Assembly (NCBI RefSeq): GCF_014905175.1
Contig: NC_057791.1
Span: forward strand, 8,256,492 to 8,320,491
Reading direction: 5' to 3'
Source: Aphidius gifuensis
Taxonomy: Eukaryota > Arthropoda > Insecta > Hymenoptera > Braconidae
DNA length: 64,000 nucleotides
Part shown: positions 11,159-22,719 of the stretch, in pieces
Position numbering within the stretch: position 1 is the first letter of the stretch
How the letters are laid out: each line of letters starts with the position of its first letter
Translations under genes and position numbers: made by a program
Notes under the pieces: generated by a model
Seen by the model: only the letters and a program-made list of their open reading frames with translations
Databases searched by the model: none
What the model was told of the DNA's origin: nothing

Positions 11159-12133
11159 CCCGAGATGAAAAAATTGAGGTATTTTGACGAAACACAATTG
11201 TGTTTGATACTTGAAATTGTGTTTCTGAGCGCCATTAAAAGTACTTTTCGAATACCGATTGAAAAGTATTTTTAGCAAGATAATTATGTTTGACGAGTAT
11301 TTGAAATACAATTGTATCCGGTTAAAATACTTGCTCGGGATACTCAAAAATACAATTGTATCCGGTTAAAATACCTGCTGATTATTTGAAAAAAATAATT
11401 CCAACAAGAGTGCGTTTTACATATATATTTGTTTACATAAATTCGTTTCTACCCGGGTTTGATCCTACGTTTTCCTAATTACTAAACCTACACTCTACTG
11501 CGAGACCATTTTTACAAGTTAATAAAATTTGAAATTTTGTTGACATAACCTACGAAGTCGATACAAATATAATTTATTTAAAAAATTAAAAAAGAGATTC
11601 ACTATCGTTATTTTAGATTACGACTTGATTTATTTGACTATACATCCTTTTCTAATCAACATTTGCCATAATTAATTATAGTTAAATAGCTATTGGCAAA
11701 TGTATGTAAGGAAAAGATGTGGTGTCCCCAGCATGATTACTAGAATAAATTGGAAACGTTAATATAAGGATAGAAAAAATTATTAAATAATTATTAATTA
11801 ATTCATAAATAAATTATTTAACTCTAAAAATAATTGGAGTTTATTATATAATACGGTGCTATGATATTGAAATTTTTCTAAGTCCAAAAACTGGAGTATC
11901 AGAATACTTTTCAAAGACTTTTAAAATACCCAAACATTTAAAATACCTGTCAGGGATAATTGTATCCGAGAACCGATATTCGAGCTCTTCATTTACTTCT
12001 TTCATAATACCACCAAAATATCGAAAATACTCATAAGTATTCTCACAATACCTCATAAACATCGCCGGATATAATTCAAACACTATAAAATATCAATAAT
12101 ACTATTCGAATACTTGATTTTTTCATCTCGGGG
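11159..12133. mobile_element. CCC-1 element, copy 3, inside the helicase pseudogene
   Basis: Starts CCCGAGATGAAAAAATTG and ends CTTGATTTTTTCATCTCGGG. CA precedes the start (11157-11158) and CA follows one extra G after the end (12134-12135), so the target duplication is probable but not exact. Orientation as in copy 1. Confidence 0.78.
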
Positions 12134-12830
12134 CATTACAAAAATTGAAAACAGACAATTTGAAAAACCAAAAAAATATGTGATAATGATGACAGTTCTA
12201 GTCCAAAAAAATTATCTAGAAACTCACAAGCTCAAACAATGAAAATGCCACCAAAAAAAAATCATTAATTCACAAAAACATCAAATACCAATAAAAAAGC
12301 CAACAAAATTTTTGTCAGATTCATCAGATGATGATTTTGAAAAACCTATTAATAAAGAAGAATGTATCCTAAAAAAAGTTGATAAATTAAAAAATTTTCA
12401 TTGAATATTATTTAATGATATTATTGGTGTATTAGAAGATTTTTTAATATATGATATTGATAATTTAGATAATAGTTATTTTGTTGTTCCAATTGATAAT
12501 AATTGGCAAATTGTTGATAAATATAAAAGAATTCAAAATATATGAGCCAACACAAATGCAACAATGAATCATCATCATAATTCAAATTTAAATTCAAATT
12601 CAATGGAAATATGTACATCATCAGGATGAGAAGGAAGAGCAGCATCATCACTTACTTTTAGTAATATAATTGAAAGTATGCCATGAAATGAATCCAATGT
12701 CACCGTTTCCAACAGATATGCCAAATTATTATGAATATTATAAAGAAAAACATAAAGTTATTGCAACAAATATGAAACAACCATTGCTAGTTAAAAAAAT
12801 TTTCTGAAGACAAAGTTTCAACTTTGAACA
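12134..12830 (+). pseudogene. Decayed coding sequence after the element, unassigned
   Basis: Codon-like sequence continues after copy 3, with acidic/serine-rich stretches (for example a FLSDSSDDD-like block near 12315) and a longer open stretch near 12330-12545 containing LEDFLIYDID and FVVPIDNNW. It ends near 12810. Several breaks are TGA. The serine/aspartate-rich character also occurs just upstream of the element (SDSSSDSDD near 11115), so both sides probably belong to one former gene. I could not match this part to a helicase domain. Confidence 0.45.
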
Positions 12831-13475
12831 TTTTTGTCTTTTCTTTTTATATTTTTTCGGAAAAATTATTTTAAAAATTCTAAAAATTAATCATGTTATA
12901 ATTTTGTATGATTTAATTTAATAATTTTGTTGATATAAAATATTAGATAATATAATATTAATTTTTTTTTATGTCACATGAATTTTTAATAAAATATTTA
13001 TATAATATTATTTAATCATTTGGTTTCCATTCCTTATATTTTACTTGTACGAAAAAATATTAGTATAGAAGTGAGACCCGGCAATACTTGCGAGACGAGA
13101 CCGAGATCGAGACCTAAAATCCTTAAACTGCGAGACTGAGACCGAGACCTGGTGCGAACTAGCGAGACCGAAACCGAGACTCGTTGATTCTCGTCTCGTC
13201 TCGTACCGCATAAAGCCCTACTAATTTTTTTTTTAATTGCTAGCTAGAATAACTCTCTGTTTTATAGAATTTCTTCTGATTTTTCGATCTTAAAATAAAG
13301 TTGACCGATTCAACACGGCCGTAAACGGAAAAACCCACGTTCTGATCTGTATCCAAAAACCCCTCTACTCGAAATTACTAAATTTGATTCAGATTTGTAG
13401 TTCTTTTAATTACGAAAATTAAAAAAAAAAAATAATTAATTTCGACAACCTTTTTTAGAAGATATTCAATCGCAA
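12831..13475. repeat. AT-rich spacer with a (CGAGAC)n tract
   Basis: 13070-13210 is a degenerate GAGACCGAGA/GTCTCGTCTCG tract with inverted symmetry: CGAGACGAGACC on the left and CTCGTCTCGTCTCG on the right. The remainder is AT-rich with no gene. Confidence 0.55.
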
Positions 13476-14317
13476 CCCGTGCAGGAGACGACAACACGGC
13501 CATGCAACGGCCTATGCATGGCGAAATTCTGCCATTAATGGGCCACTCATACGCCGGGCCAGGCGCGTTACACCATTCTAATATTGGCTGCCATTATTGG
13601 CCCATTAACATTTGCCAAGATTGGCCCATTAAAATTTGCCAAGATTGGCCCATTACTTGCGAAATCAATTATTTTTGTAAATAAAAATAACAAAAATATT
13701 TTTTTTTTCAATTGCATATATAGGTTATCGAGCCCAACTCTGTTTTTTTATAATAAATGTTTTTTTTTTCCTGCCTCTCGCCGGGCGCGAACTGTAGACC
13801 GAAAACCTAAACCTACACTAAACCTATGCTTTAACTAACAGAGCCACGAGCGCGATATATATATTTTGGAAGTTTTTTGTTCTCTTGTAGTAATTGAGTT
13901 CACTCGTAGACTTGGTAGACTTTTTTGAAGATGATTATTCAAATACAAATATATTTATTTATTCATTTAATTTTAATGCTCCATTGTTGATTTTTTTTTT
14001 TTCTCTTGTCTTGTTTTTTTTTTTGTCAAAAATTAGCTGATGGTTGGTAGCCATTAATGGCCAGCCATGAATTTGCCATGAATTGGCCGATGAACGGTAG
14101 CCATTAAATGGCCAGCCATGAATTTGCCGTGAATTGGCCAGCCAATTAATGGCCAGATGTTGGCCAAAACAAGACTGCCAATCTTGGCAACACAATAATG
14201 GACCGATTGTTTGCCAAGTATATCCCATTAATGGCCCTTGCTTGGCTACCAATCATGGGCTGCTGTTTATCGGCCAGTGTATGGCCGTGTTTCCATGCTT
14301 GGCGATTCCTACACGGG
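13476..14317. mobile_element. CCC-2 element, copy 1
   Basis: Begins CCCGTGCAGGAGACGACAAC and ends GGCGATTCCTACACGGG. AA on each side (13474-13475 and 14318-14319) is a 2-bp target duplication. The interior repeats TTGGCC/GGCCAA words and has about two units of a roughly 57-bp block with CAGCCATGAATTTGCC. A tRNA-like cassette lies at 13772-13853. Close relatives are at 27885, 18974 and 46158. Confidence 0.85.
13772..13853 (-). other. tRNA-like cassette of CCC-2
   Basis: On the minus strand it reads GCGCTCGTGGCTCTGTTAG, then after about 50 bases CAGTTCGCGCCCGGCGAGAG, similar to the spacing of Pol III A and B boxes. It recurs with few changes at 28180-28262. Confidence 0.45.
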
Positions 14318-14319
14318 AA

Positions 14320-14870
14320 ATGATTAATTAACTCCGAAATTTACTTCCCTTTACTGCTGCAGTCGTATTTGTGTGTGTTCGTATAGGCCGGGTACACTAC
14401 GACAGATGTGATAGTAACGGACACAGATTTTATGCATAGAGGGCACCAATTGATTTTAAAAAATCATGGGCTGGGGCGAGCCTCTTTGTCATAAAAAAGT
14501 TATTCGGCGATGGGACTTACATTCAACCTTAAGCTCCATCTTATGATGAATTTCATGGGAGAAACAGAAATAATTCTTTACAAAAAGATGTGATATCAAA
14601 CAAAAAAAAAAAACAAGTTTTTGTTATAAAAAAAAGTGTCAAGTGTTCGAAATCGTGTTTATTTATTTTTTCCATTTAATTTTTTTTTCTTTACAAAAAG
14701 ATATGATATCCAAAAAAAGTCAAGTATTAAACTATTAGTATATAAAATAATCTTTGACATATAATCAAGTCTTAAGTTTCGACAAATTTTTACACTTGAC
14801 CCCACCCGGTTCTTCCCAAAAAAAATTTCAAGACTTTCACACAAATGGAGACCTACTAAATATCAATCAT
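14320..14870. repeat. Unique spacer and first arm of a long-spaced inverted repeat
   Basis: 14590-14832 contains CAAAAAGATGTGATATC, TTGACATATAATCAAG and GACCCCACCCGGTTCTTCCC. The reverse complement of much of this block lies at 16023-16250, about 1.2 kb away. A related version is at 26515-26890. No gene. Confidence 0.6.
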
Positions 14871-16022
14871 TTTTAAAAAACTTGAAGTAAAAAAAAAAAG
14901 TTACATTCCTGAGATTTCAATCGCCTTCAATCTCTAGGATGTCATTATTAATTTGTCGTTTAACCTGAGTGATTGGGTATTTTCAATTATTTTAATTCTT
15001 TTTATTCTTGTGATCGAAAAAAAAGAATTTAATTTCAACACCGGCTTTAAACATTTTCTTTTCTGTATAATCAGCAATATTGACAGTTAACCTGTAGAAT
15101 CCATTGGTTACTTGTCCTTGACCACACTTTATCTCGGGTTAAATTGGACTTCTCTAAATAACTTTCTCACGTAGCATTGAATTTTCAATTACCGAATGAT
15201 ACTTATTTTTATTATTATTCGAGTTGCCTTGTTGTTGTTTAAATCAAATTTAGAAAACCCAGTTCTGGTTTGATCGCACTGGTTTTATACCATCGATAGC
15301 ATCAACATAACCCGTTACATCACTAAATTATAAATGATTATTTTTAATTAACAAATACTCACAGGTTTTTTTTTAATTTTCAAATGCGTTTACCTGGATA
15401 GCTATATTCTCGACATAATTATCTCCTCAGTTATCTCCGGCGACAGGGATAACTATTTTGTGGAAATTCACCTTAATTTATGGGTTCATTTGTATCTTTC
15501 TCAATGGTTTCCATCAAACGACTATATCGCTTTCGAGCGTTTTCATGTTATCCCCGGTACAGGGGATAATTATGTCAAGAATAGCTATCCTGATGGAAAT
15601 ATTTCTCCGGCATGACTCCGTTTTTGGCCATTGTCTCGGAAATTACTCCGACATGAAATTAGTACCGAAAAAATTATTCCGGCATGAGATTAATGAAGGA
15701 GAATAAAGATTTATGTAACTTATATGTTTTAATCAGTGTTGGCTATCTGAGAAATAGTTTCATCTCAAATTTTTTTTGATGTAGAAAAATAAAGATATAT
15801 AAAAATAAAGATAATTTTTATCTTTATAAAAATAAAGATAAAGATAAAAATGATTATATATAAAAATATATGTGTTTAAACATGCCAGCATATTTGAATG
15901 ATTTTTATGCTGCCAGTCCTAAGGGTCCTAAGCCTGTATAAAATGTGAAGGAAAATGTATAGCATTGTAATTGTCAACAGTGGAAACTACCATTAGCTAT
16001 GCGTCATCATACGTGTGTAGAC
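14871..16022. repeat. Spacer with TTACTCCGGCATGAG word block
   Basis: 15400-15705 repeats the words CTCCGGCATGA, CTCCGACATGA and GGGATAACTAT in both directions. The same block with the same words is at 21245-21455. The rest is AT-rich. No coding evidence. Confidence 0.5.
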
Positions 16023-16421
16023 TTGAAATTTTTTTTGGGAAGAACCGGGTGGGGTCAAGTGTAAAAATTTGTCAAAACTTAAGACTTGATTATATGTCAA
16101 AGATTATTTTATATATACTAATAGTTTAATACTTGACTTTTTTTGGATATCATATCTTTTTGTAAAAAAAAAAAAATAAATTGCCAAAAATAAATAAACA
16201 CGATTTCGAACACTTTCTTTTATAACAAAAACTTGTTTTTTTTTTTTTTGTTTGATACAATTGTATTTCAAATACTCGTCAAAAATAATTAATAATTATC
16301 CTGCTATAAAAATACTTTTCAATCGGTATCCGAAAAGTACTTCTAATGGCGCTCAGAAACACAATTTCAAGTATCAAACACAATTGTGTTTCGTCAAAAT
16401 ACCTCAATTTTTTCATCTCGG
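16023..16421. repeat. Second arm of inverted repeat, abutting a CCC-1 fragment
   Basis: 16023-16250 is the inverted partner of 14590-14832 (GGAAGAACCGGGTGGGGTC). It runs directly into a truncated CCC-1 end at about 16256-16421 that finishes CAATTTTTTCATCTCGGG. Only the last 165 bases or so of CCC-1 are present. Confidence 0.65.
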
Positions 16422-16489
16422 GACAGGCTTGAATTCGGTCGTTGCCCGACTCTTCGATCACGCTATTTTACCCAATTTGTATTCTTGTT

Positions 16490-16782
16490 CGCTTTTTGTC
16501 TAGTTTTGCCAAGTTTGGAAATAGGAACTAAGAACAAACAAAAAAATAATGGAACTTAGTGTTGCCAAAATAAAAAAAACTTGGAAAATTTTTTATTTTT
16601 TTTTTTAGCTACAAAAATGTCGCCGACATTTTTTTGAACATGTATAAGACTTTTTTCTTAGCAGCTAAATATTTTACTTAGCCTTAATAATAGCTAAACA
16701 ATCAATATTTCCTCTATTTTACCAGCCAAATTTTTTACTTGGTTCCTATTCTTAAACTCGGCAAAACTAGAGAAAAATTGGA
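16490..16782. mobile_element. Hairpin MITE-like element
   Basis: Inverted ends: TTGTCTAGTTTTGCCAAG (near 16494) and CTCGGCAAAACTAGAGAAA (near 16757), with GGAAATAGGAAC and GGTTCCTATTC just inside. The middle has the AGCTAAATATTTTACTTAGC word family. Related ends occur at 8078 and 8401. Confidence 0.5.
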
Positions 16783-16794
16783 CAAGAATTTAAA

Positions 16795-17272
16795 TACCAA
16801 ATAGCTCTCAACCCACACGTTTCAAGTTCGATCCTGGACTATGGCGAACAAAAATCACTGTCAGCACTAAACATGCGTACAGTCAAAACAGTTGTCATTG
16901 AAACAACTAAAGCGATGTAAAATGAAGAAGTAAAATTTTGGGAATCTGCACAAGTATTTGTCAGTTTTCCTAAATCAAAAATAAGGAGCATCTGGCCGTG
17001 AGTCAACGTGGATTTCCATATGTCACTATGCCGCAACCTTGGATTCTTATTCATATATCACTATGCCACAATCGTGGATTGTCATAAGTTATCAACGGCT
17101 ATCTACTACCACATGCTCATCTTATCAATGCGTATATCTTCTTTACATATATAATTATTCATATTAAGAATTTGCAATTATTGTAATTTGTAACTTATAT
17201 ACTGTAGCCTATAAGCATGAAATGTCAGGGGCGTAAAGTGAATTAATAAACAAATATATAAATAAATATTTG
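16795..17272 (+). repeat. tRNA-headed SINE-like element, copy 2 (5' truncated)
   Basis: Aligns with 2335-2805: CAAGTTCGATCCTGGACTA B-box region, the TATGTCACTATGCC body, GAAATGTCAGGGGCGTA and an AAATA tail. The A-box end is missing. Confidence 0.7.
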
Positions 17273-18405
17273 CCTAGGTACATTGTACACTGAGAAAATT
17301 TATTTCTGAATTATAGAAGTAAATTTCTTGACAAAAAATGATTTAAAATAAAAGATGGTTCAATAAAAGTAACCACTGGTTTGTATAGAAAAAAAAAATC
17401 TTGTTTTGAAAACAATTCCATCATTTTATTAAGGAAACTTTTAGTTCTACCGTTACATAAAATCTAAGGAGAAATAGCTTCTAAACTTGACTCCAATTAT
17501 GATAATAACAAACGAATAATTTCTTGTTTTGACGTGAATTATTATTCGATCCAAATAATAAATTATTCAATTCTAATGATAAATGGTTCATGATATACAT
17601 CACTAGCAATGCGAGGATAAGAAACCAAGCCGTGTAAATTACTGTAATTCCTTTATTAAAAATTTTTTTTTCGCTCTGCATTTTCACTCTGTAATACTGA
17701 CCAAAATTTTATAGGAAAAAGCTGTTCCTTGTAGTGACAGTACTGGCACATGACATTATTCTTTTTTTGGTTTCAATTATTGGAAGAATGACCTGAATGA
17801 CAGTTTAATGTTTATATCAAACTGAAATAAATAGAAAATAGACTTGTTGGACTTGCTTGTTATCGTCACATAGGTCGTACTAGACATTAGTTAAGTCTGT
17901 CTATTTTTCGGTATTACAGGGCAACATTGCAGGGCGAAAAAAAATTTTTTATTAAAGGAATGCACCCCATCACTGTCTAGCATTAAATTTAAAAAAGATG
18001 ATTCTTTTTACAAAATATGAAAGTTTTTTATGAACAAAGTTATTGTTTAAATTGAATCTAATGCAGCATGATTCAAATAATCAAAAGTTTGATAAAATTT
18101 CACGTTAAAACTAAAGAATATATTTATTTACTTGCTGTTACGTTACTGCTGTTGGCAATTCGGCACTCATACTGAAAGATCCCGAATTTTCCGAATTACG
18201 TTCGGTTTTGTATGGAAGAAAAGGAAATTTTATTGTGCTGGCATAACAAAATTTATTCCACTGCGCTACAATAATTGTTAGAAGATCAACAAATATTGTT
18301 GGACAGTAAAAATTGTTGTGCTGTTTAATAAAAATTATTCAAATAAAAAAATCATAATACATACATAAAAAACTGTTGGTCTATTAAAAATTGTTATGCT
18401 GTTTA
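17273..18405. other. AT-rich intronic spacer
   Basis: A CACTGAGAAAATTTATTTC motif at 17290 resembles the start of a TA-type element, but no matching end was found. 18230-18400 repeats AAAATTGTTGTGCTG-like words. No coding region is supported. Confidence 0.5.
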
Positions 18406-18949
18406 CACACAGAGAAGGATATGTTAACAGTTAACATATCCTGTTTAATGTTAACATATGCCATGTTAAAATGGGTGGTGGCTGATAAGTTTACATCAAA
18501 GATATATATATTAACATTAAACATACGTATCTTAATAGTTAATATGCGTATGTTAACTTTAAGATATCTGTAATTGACACAATTTGAAGGTTAGGCTGAT
18601 AGTTGAAGACATTTACGTATGTAAATATGAAAATTGAATGTAAAATTAAGAATGAATTTACAAAAAAACTAAATTTAAATAAATTTATGATAACTCGTGT
18701 ACATATTATATTATATTACAATTAGAATAGTATCACAATAAAATGTCAAAAAAAAAAGATTACAAGAAGTAGACTGGCGCATCAAAATATTTGGCCACGT
18801 AAAGATACGTATGTTAACTATAAACATACGTATGTTAACAGTTAAGATATGTATGTTTATCGTTAATATATATATCTTAACATTAAACTTTTGTATGTTT
18901 AATGTAAACATATTGGTATGTTAACTGTAAACTTATCCTTCTCTGAGTG
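18406..18949. mobile_element. TA-3 element, copy 1
   Basis: Ends CACACAGAGAAGGATATG and CTTATCCTTCTCTGAGTG, with TA at 18404-18405 and 18950-18951. The interior is made of GTTAACATACGTATG-type words in both orientations, with several partly palindromic GTTAAC sites. The element plus the adjacent CCC-2 fragment recur, inverted, at 46158-46909. Confidence 0.8.
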
Positions 18950-18973
18950 TAATAATTTTCGTGAAACACATAA

Positions 18974-19437
18974 CCCGTGTAGGAATCGCCAAGCATGGAA
19001 ACACGGTCATACACTGGCCAATAAACGGCAGCCCATGATTGGTAGCCAAGCAAGGGCCATTAATGGGATATACTTGGCAAACGATCGGTCCATTATTGTG
19101 TTGCCAAGATTGGCAGTCTTGTCTTGGCCAACGTCTGGCCATTAATTGGCTGGCCATTCAATGGCTGCCATTCATCGGCCAATTCGTGGCGAATTCATGG
19201 CTGGCCATTGAATGGCTGCCAATCATCGGCCAATTCATGGCAAATTCATGGCTGGCCATTAATGGCTGCCGTTTATCGGCCAATTCATGGCAAATTCATG
19301 GCTGGCCACTTAATGGCTACTATTCATCGGCCAATTCATGGCTGGCCATTTAATGGCTGCCGTTCATCGGCCAATTCATGCCAAATTCATGGCTGGCCAT
19401 TGAATGGCTACCGTCCATCACCCAATTCATGGCAAAA
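18974..19437. mobile_element. CCC-2 element, copy 3 (one end only) with minisatellite
   Basis: Starts CCCGTGTAGGAATCGCC in the opposite orientation to copy 1, after AA. It continues into about five units of the CCAATTCATGGCAAATTCAT block and then stops at an A-rich stretch near 19437, without the other terminus. The first 160 bases match the fragment at 46158-46319. Confidence 0.75.
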
Positions 19438-19567
19438 AAAAAACAAGACAATAGAAAAAAAAAATTCAATAAGTAAAACTTATGATAACTCGTTCATATG
19501 AAGTATCAAATAATGTAATGGTAGTTTGCAAATTTTATATTAAATGCATTATCAACAGTGTTTTCTA

Positions 19568-20652
19568 CACTGAGAGAAATTTTAACTAAAAATTACAAAC
19601 GTATAAGAAAAAATTACAAAGCGAATAGTAAAAACTGCGTTCCTCCGATTATTTGTAAGAATTATTCGTATATTGATAAATAATTTTTACAATAAAGTTA
19701 TGTAAAAAATTTGGCCATTGACTATATACAATACTAAGCCATAAATTTTACATAATTTTATTGTAATTTTTCTTTAAAAAAAATGACTAAATTCACGAGA
19801 CTCACAAGTAAATTCTAGCAGACTGAGAATTTACGCACTACCGGCTTTAGAATTTACTATATTTTATTATAAATTTTATTTAAAAGTTGGACATTTTTTG
19901 TGCTAAGTTCGGCAGTTTGTGCTAGATTCACGGAGAACGGCAATCAATTCCCGGCAACATTTTTTCTTTTCTGTTTACACGCTCAAAACTCGAAAACTAA
20001 TTGATAAATAGAAAAAATTCATTCTTGATAAATTGTTTAGAAATAAATTACCAACAATAAACCTCAAATATCACCCCATACCTAGCAGATAAGGCTGTAG
20101 AAATGCTTGAAATTACATGACAATTCAATCATTTGTTCAATCAGTCGGCCATCTTTGTATTATTTCGCCCCACAACCAGAATTTTTACAAAGCGATATAG
20201 TAAAAAATATTTAAGTCTATGCTAACTTTTATGTGTGTACATGATAAATTTTACTATATGTATTAGAATATTTATTAAATTGTTCAGTATTTTTTATTTG
20301 AACTTATAATATTTTTTATCGTTTCCTCAAAACATGTATGTGCTTTATTTTAATTAACTCATAACTCATTATCTAAGAGATTAATCAAAAAAAGTAATTC
20401 TTTATAAATTGTTTAGAATTGAATTCTCAATAATTAACTCCACTCAACCCCATGTCTATCTGCAATAGATAACGATGTACAGAGACTTGAAGTAACATAA
20501 CAATTTTTTGACATTGTGTGACATTTTACATAATTTTATTGTAGAATATCATCTCTCGCGGCCAATCCCAGAAATAAAACAAAAATTACAAAGCAGTATA
20601 GTAATTTCTATTCAACATGGGTTTTAATTTTTAGTTAAAATTTCTCTCAGTG
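19568..20652. mobile_element. TA-2 element, copy 1
   Basis: Ends CACTGAGAGAAATTTTAACT and AGTTAAAATTTCTCTCAGTG, flanked by TA at 19566-19567 and 20653-20654. The 1085-bp element matches 58732-59804 almost throughout. Inside are CAAAACTCGAAAACTAATTG and CAATCAATTCCCGGCAAC. No transposase is seen, so probably a non-autonomous Tc1/mariner-type element. Confidence 0.85.
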
Positions 20653-20654
20653 TA

Positions 20655-22129
20655 CCATTAAAAATATCAGCATATTTTGAGAAACTTTTTTATTCAATAA
20701 AATAAATGTCTCAATTCCCCGGGAATTACCATTAACATTAATACCTTCAAATGATTTACCAATATTTAATTGAATTGTTATAAATAAAAGAATAGTTAAT
20801 GTGTTATAAATAAAAAAATAACGAAAAAACTACATCCAAACACAAAAAAAAAAAGATAGATTCATTTTTAAATAGGGCACGCGAATCATTAATTAACAAT
20901 TTTTCATATCATTTTCCACTGAAGTACAATTTCTGCTATTATCAGCCAACGTTTTTTTCTCCAAAGATAAAAAAGGAATTATTTAAAAGGATTATTCTAT
21001 TATTTTAAGTGTCATGCAATTTTTTATTACAATTCTATGGTGCCAATTCAAAAAAAAAAATTGTTGAACGACAATTATTTATTAACAGTTGCATAGTGCC
21101 GTCAATAAAAAATATTTTTAAAATTTTAAATAATTTTTTATTATTTTTGATGAGAAAGACGTGAGCTAAAAAATTTTAATTTACAATCTATGTTATTGTT
21201 ATTGAGGTGTAACTTTTTATTTTATTGATACAAGTTGTAGCTTTTCCCTGGTGGAAATATTACTCCTGCATTACTCCGACATGAGATTGATGCTGGAGTA
21301 ATTTCGTCGGCATGAAATTAGTACCGGCAAAATTATTTCGGCATGAGATCAATGAAGGAGATAAAAATCCAGCATTTATCTCATGCCAGAGTAATTTCTC
21401 AAAAAATGGACCAAAAACGGAGTAATGCCGGAGAAATATTTTAACCAGAATTGCTCTTTTCTTTGAAATAGATATAGGAAATAAATAGAAAAAGGATTCA
21501 TCATTTAAAGCACCATGCCTCTGTTTATTGTGTAAACATTTTTTGGAGTAACTTTTTTTTTTTTGTCGTTATTCTTCAGATGAGAAATTCCGATGTTAAT
21601 AGCACAAATTAATACAAAATAATTCTGATCATTTAGCAACTTTTTTATGATTCCGAGTCAATTTGAGAAAAAATGAACCTGTCCTCCACCTTTCAATAAC
21701 GTGTAAATAAAATAATTGTTGACATTATTAAAAATTAGTACAAATCAAATAAGGCTCTAAATGGATTCCGTATCCGCGGGCTGGGCTCAAGCATTCTGAT
21801 AGGCATCGTCAAATATTATTTATAAATTAATTTTTTCTCCAATTAAAAATTTCATTGTTTTTTTTTTGTTAATAACACCACATGATGACGTGTCATTAGA
21901 ATTTACCATATAGCATAGGAACCACTGAGGCGGCCGCTTGCGGCCGGCGAGAGGCGCTAGTATATATATATTCATGAAATACTGAGTTTTTTCAGTTGCT
22001 CATTTATCTTCAGGATTTTTGTCGGGATGATATCTTTTAATATTTTCCCGATGTATCAACTTTAGATGACTTAAGCTTTCAATATTATTGAATATTGAGT
22101 CAATTTCAGCCTCGTAATCTGACATGTTA
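20655..22129. other. Intronic spacer with one word-repeat block
   Basis: 21245-21455 is a second copy of the TTACTCCGGCATGAG word block seen at 15400-15705. Otherwise AT-rich. A GC-rich segment at 21880-21965 is listed separately. Confidence 0.5.
21880..21965. promoter_or_regulatory. GC-rich motif cluster in intron 1, candidate element
   Basis: ATGATGACGTGTCATTA (a bZIP-like palindrome core TGACGTGTCA) is followed by GGAACCACTGAGG and an inverted GCGGCCGCTTGCGGCCGG. It is a sharp GC island in AT-rich DNA and shows no repeat partner in the window. A regulatory role is conjecture. Confidence 0.25.
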
Positions 22130-22705
22130 CACGGAGAGAAATCCGCACCAAATATTACTGTAGTGGTATCGTAAAAATCATAGCTGACGTCATTAAATAG
22201 CGACTAATTCCCACTTATTATAATGATTATTATTATATTTCATCTAAATTTTTTACTGTAGTCTACCGGAATTTTTGGAAGTCTCGAGTTAATGGTATAC
22301 TTTATGCCAGAAATTACTGTAGTGAACAGCAGGTTTTCCCGCCAGATGACACGAATTTTTATTGGAAATCAAGTATGTTCCTAACCTCTTCTAAAAAAGT
22401 TTATTGTTTTTATTTTATTCATGAATTTAAATTAAAATACGGTGAAACACATGAAAATTATAAAATGGTTTATTTTTTTGAAATTAATAAACACATTACA
22501 TTTTTATTCTGATGTTTAAATAATAAGGTTTTATTTAATTTTTTGTGACGTTTTTTTGTTTTGTTTTGATTAAAATTACTGTAGTGTAGTAGGAAATTCT
22601 AGTCGATCCTGGTGGCCTCCCCACGCAACTTCTCAATTTCCAGTAGACTACAGTAAAATTTGTTTGATACTCTACAGCATTATTTGCTGCGGATTTCTCT
22701 CCGTG
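22130..22705. mobile_element. TA-1 element, copy 2 (complete)
   Basis: Ends CACGGAGAGAAATCCGCA and TGCGGATTTCTCTCCGTG, flanked by TA at 22128-22129 and 22706-22707. This 576-bp copy defines the family and is the empty reference for the fold-back insertion at 225-1918. Confidence 0.87.
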
Positions 22706-22719
22706 TACAGCCTGAAAAA

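Noticed and set aside
9960..12830. Alternative genetic code with TGA as Trp, suggested by TGA in otherwise readable frames
   Set aside because: TAA, TAG and frameshifts are present too, so ordinary decay explains it.
13959..19501. Open frames rich in WPFNGCRSSANSWQ-type repeats in CCC-2 copies
   Set aside because: They are translations of the minisatellite in several frames, with no start context or conserved domain.
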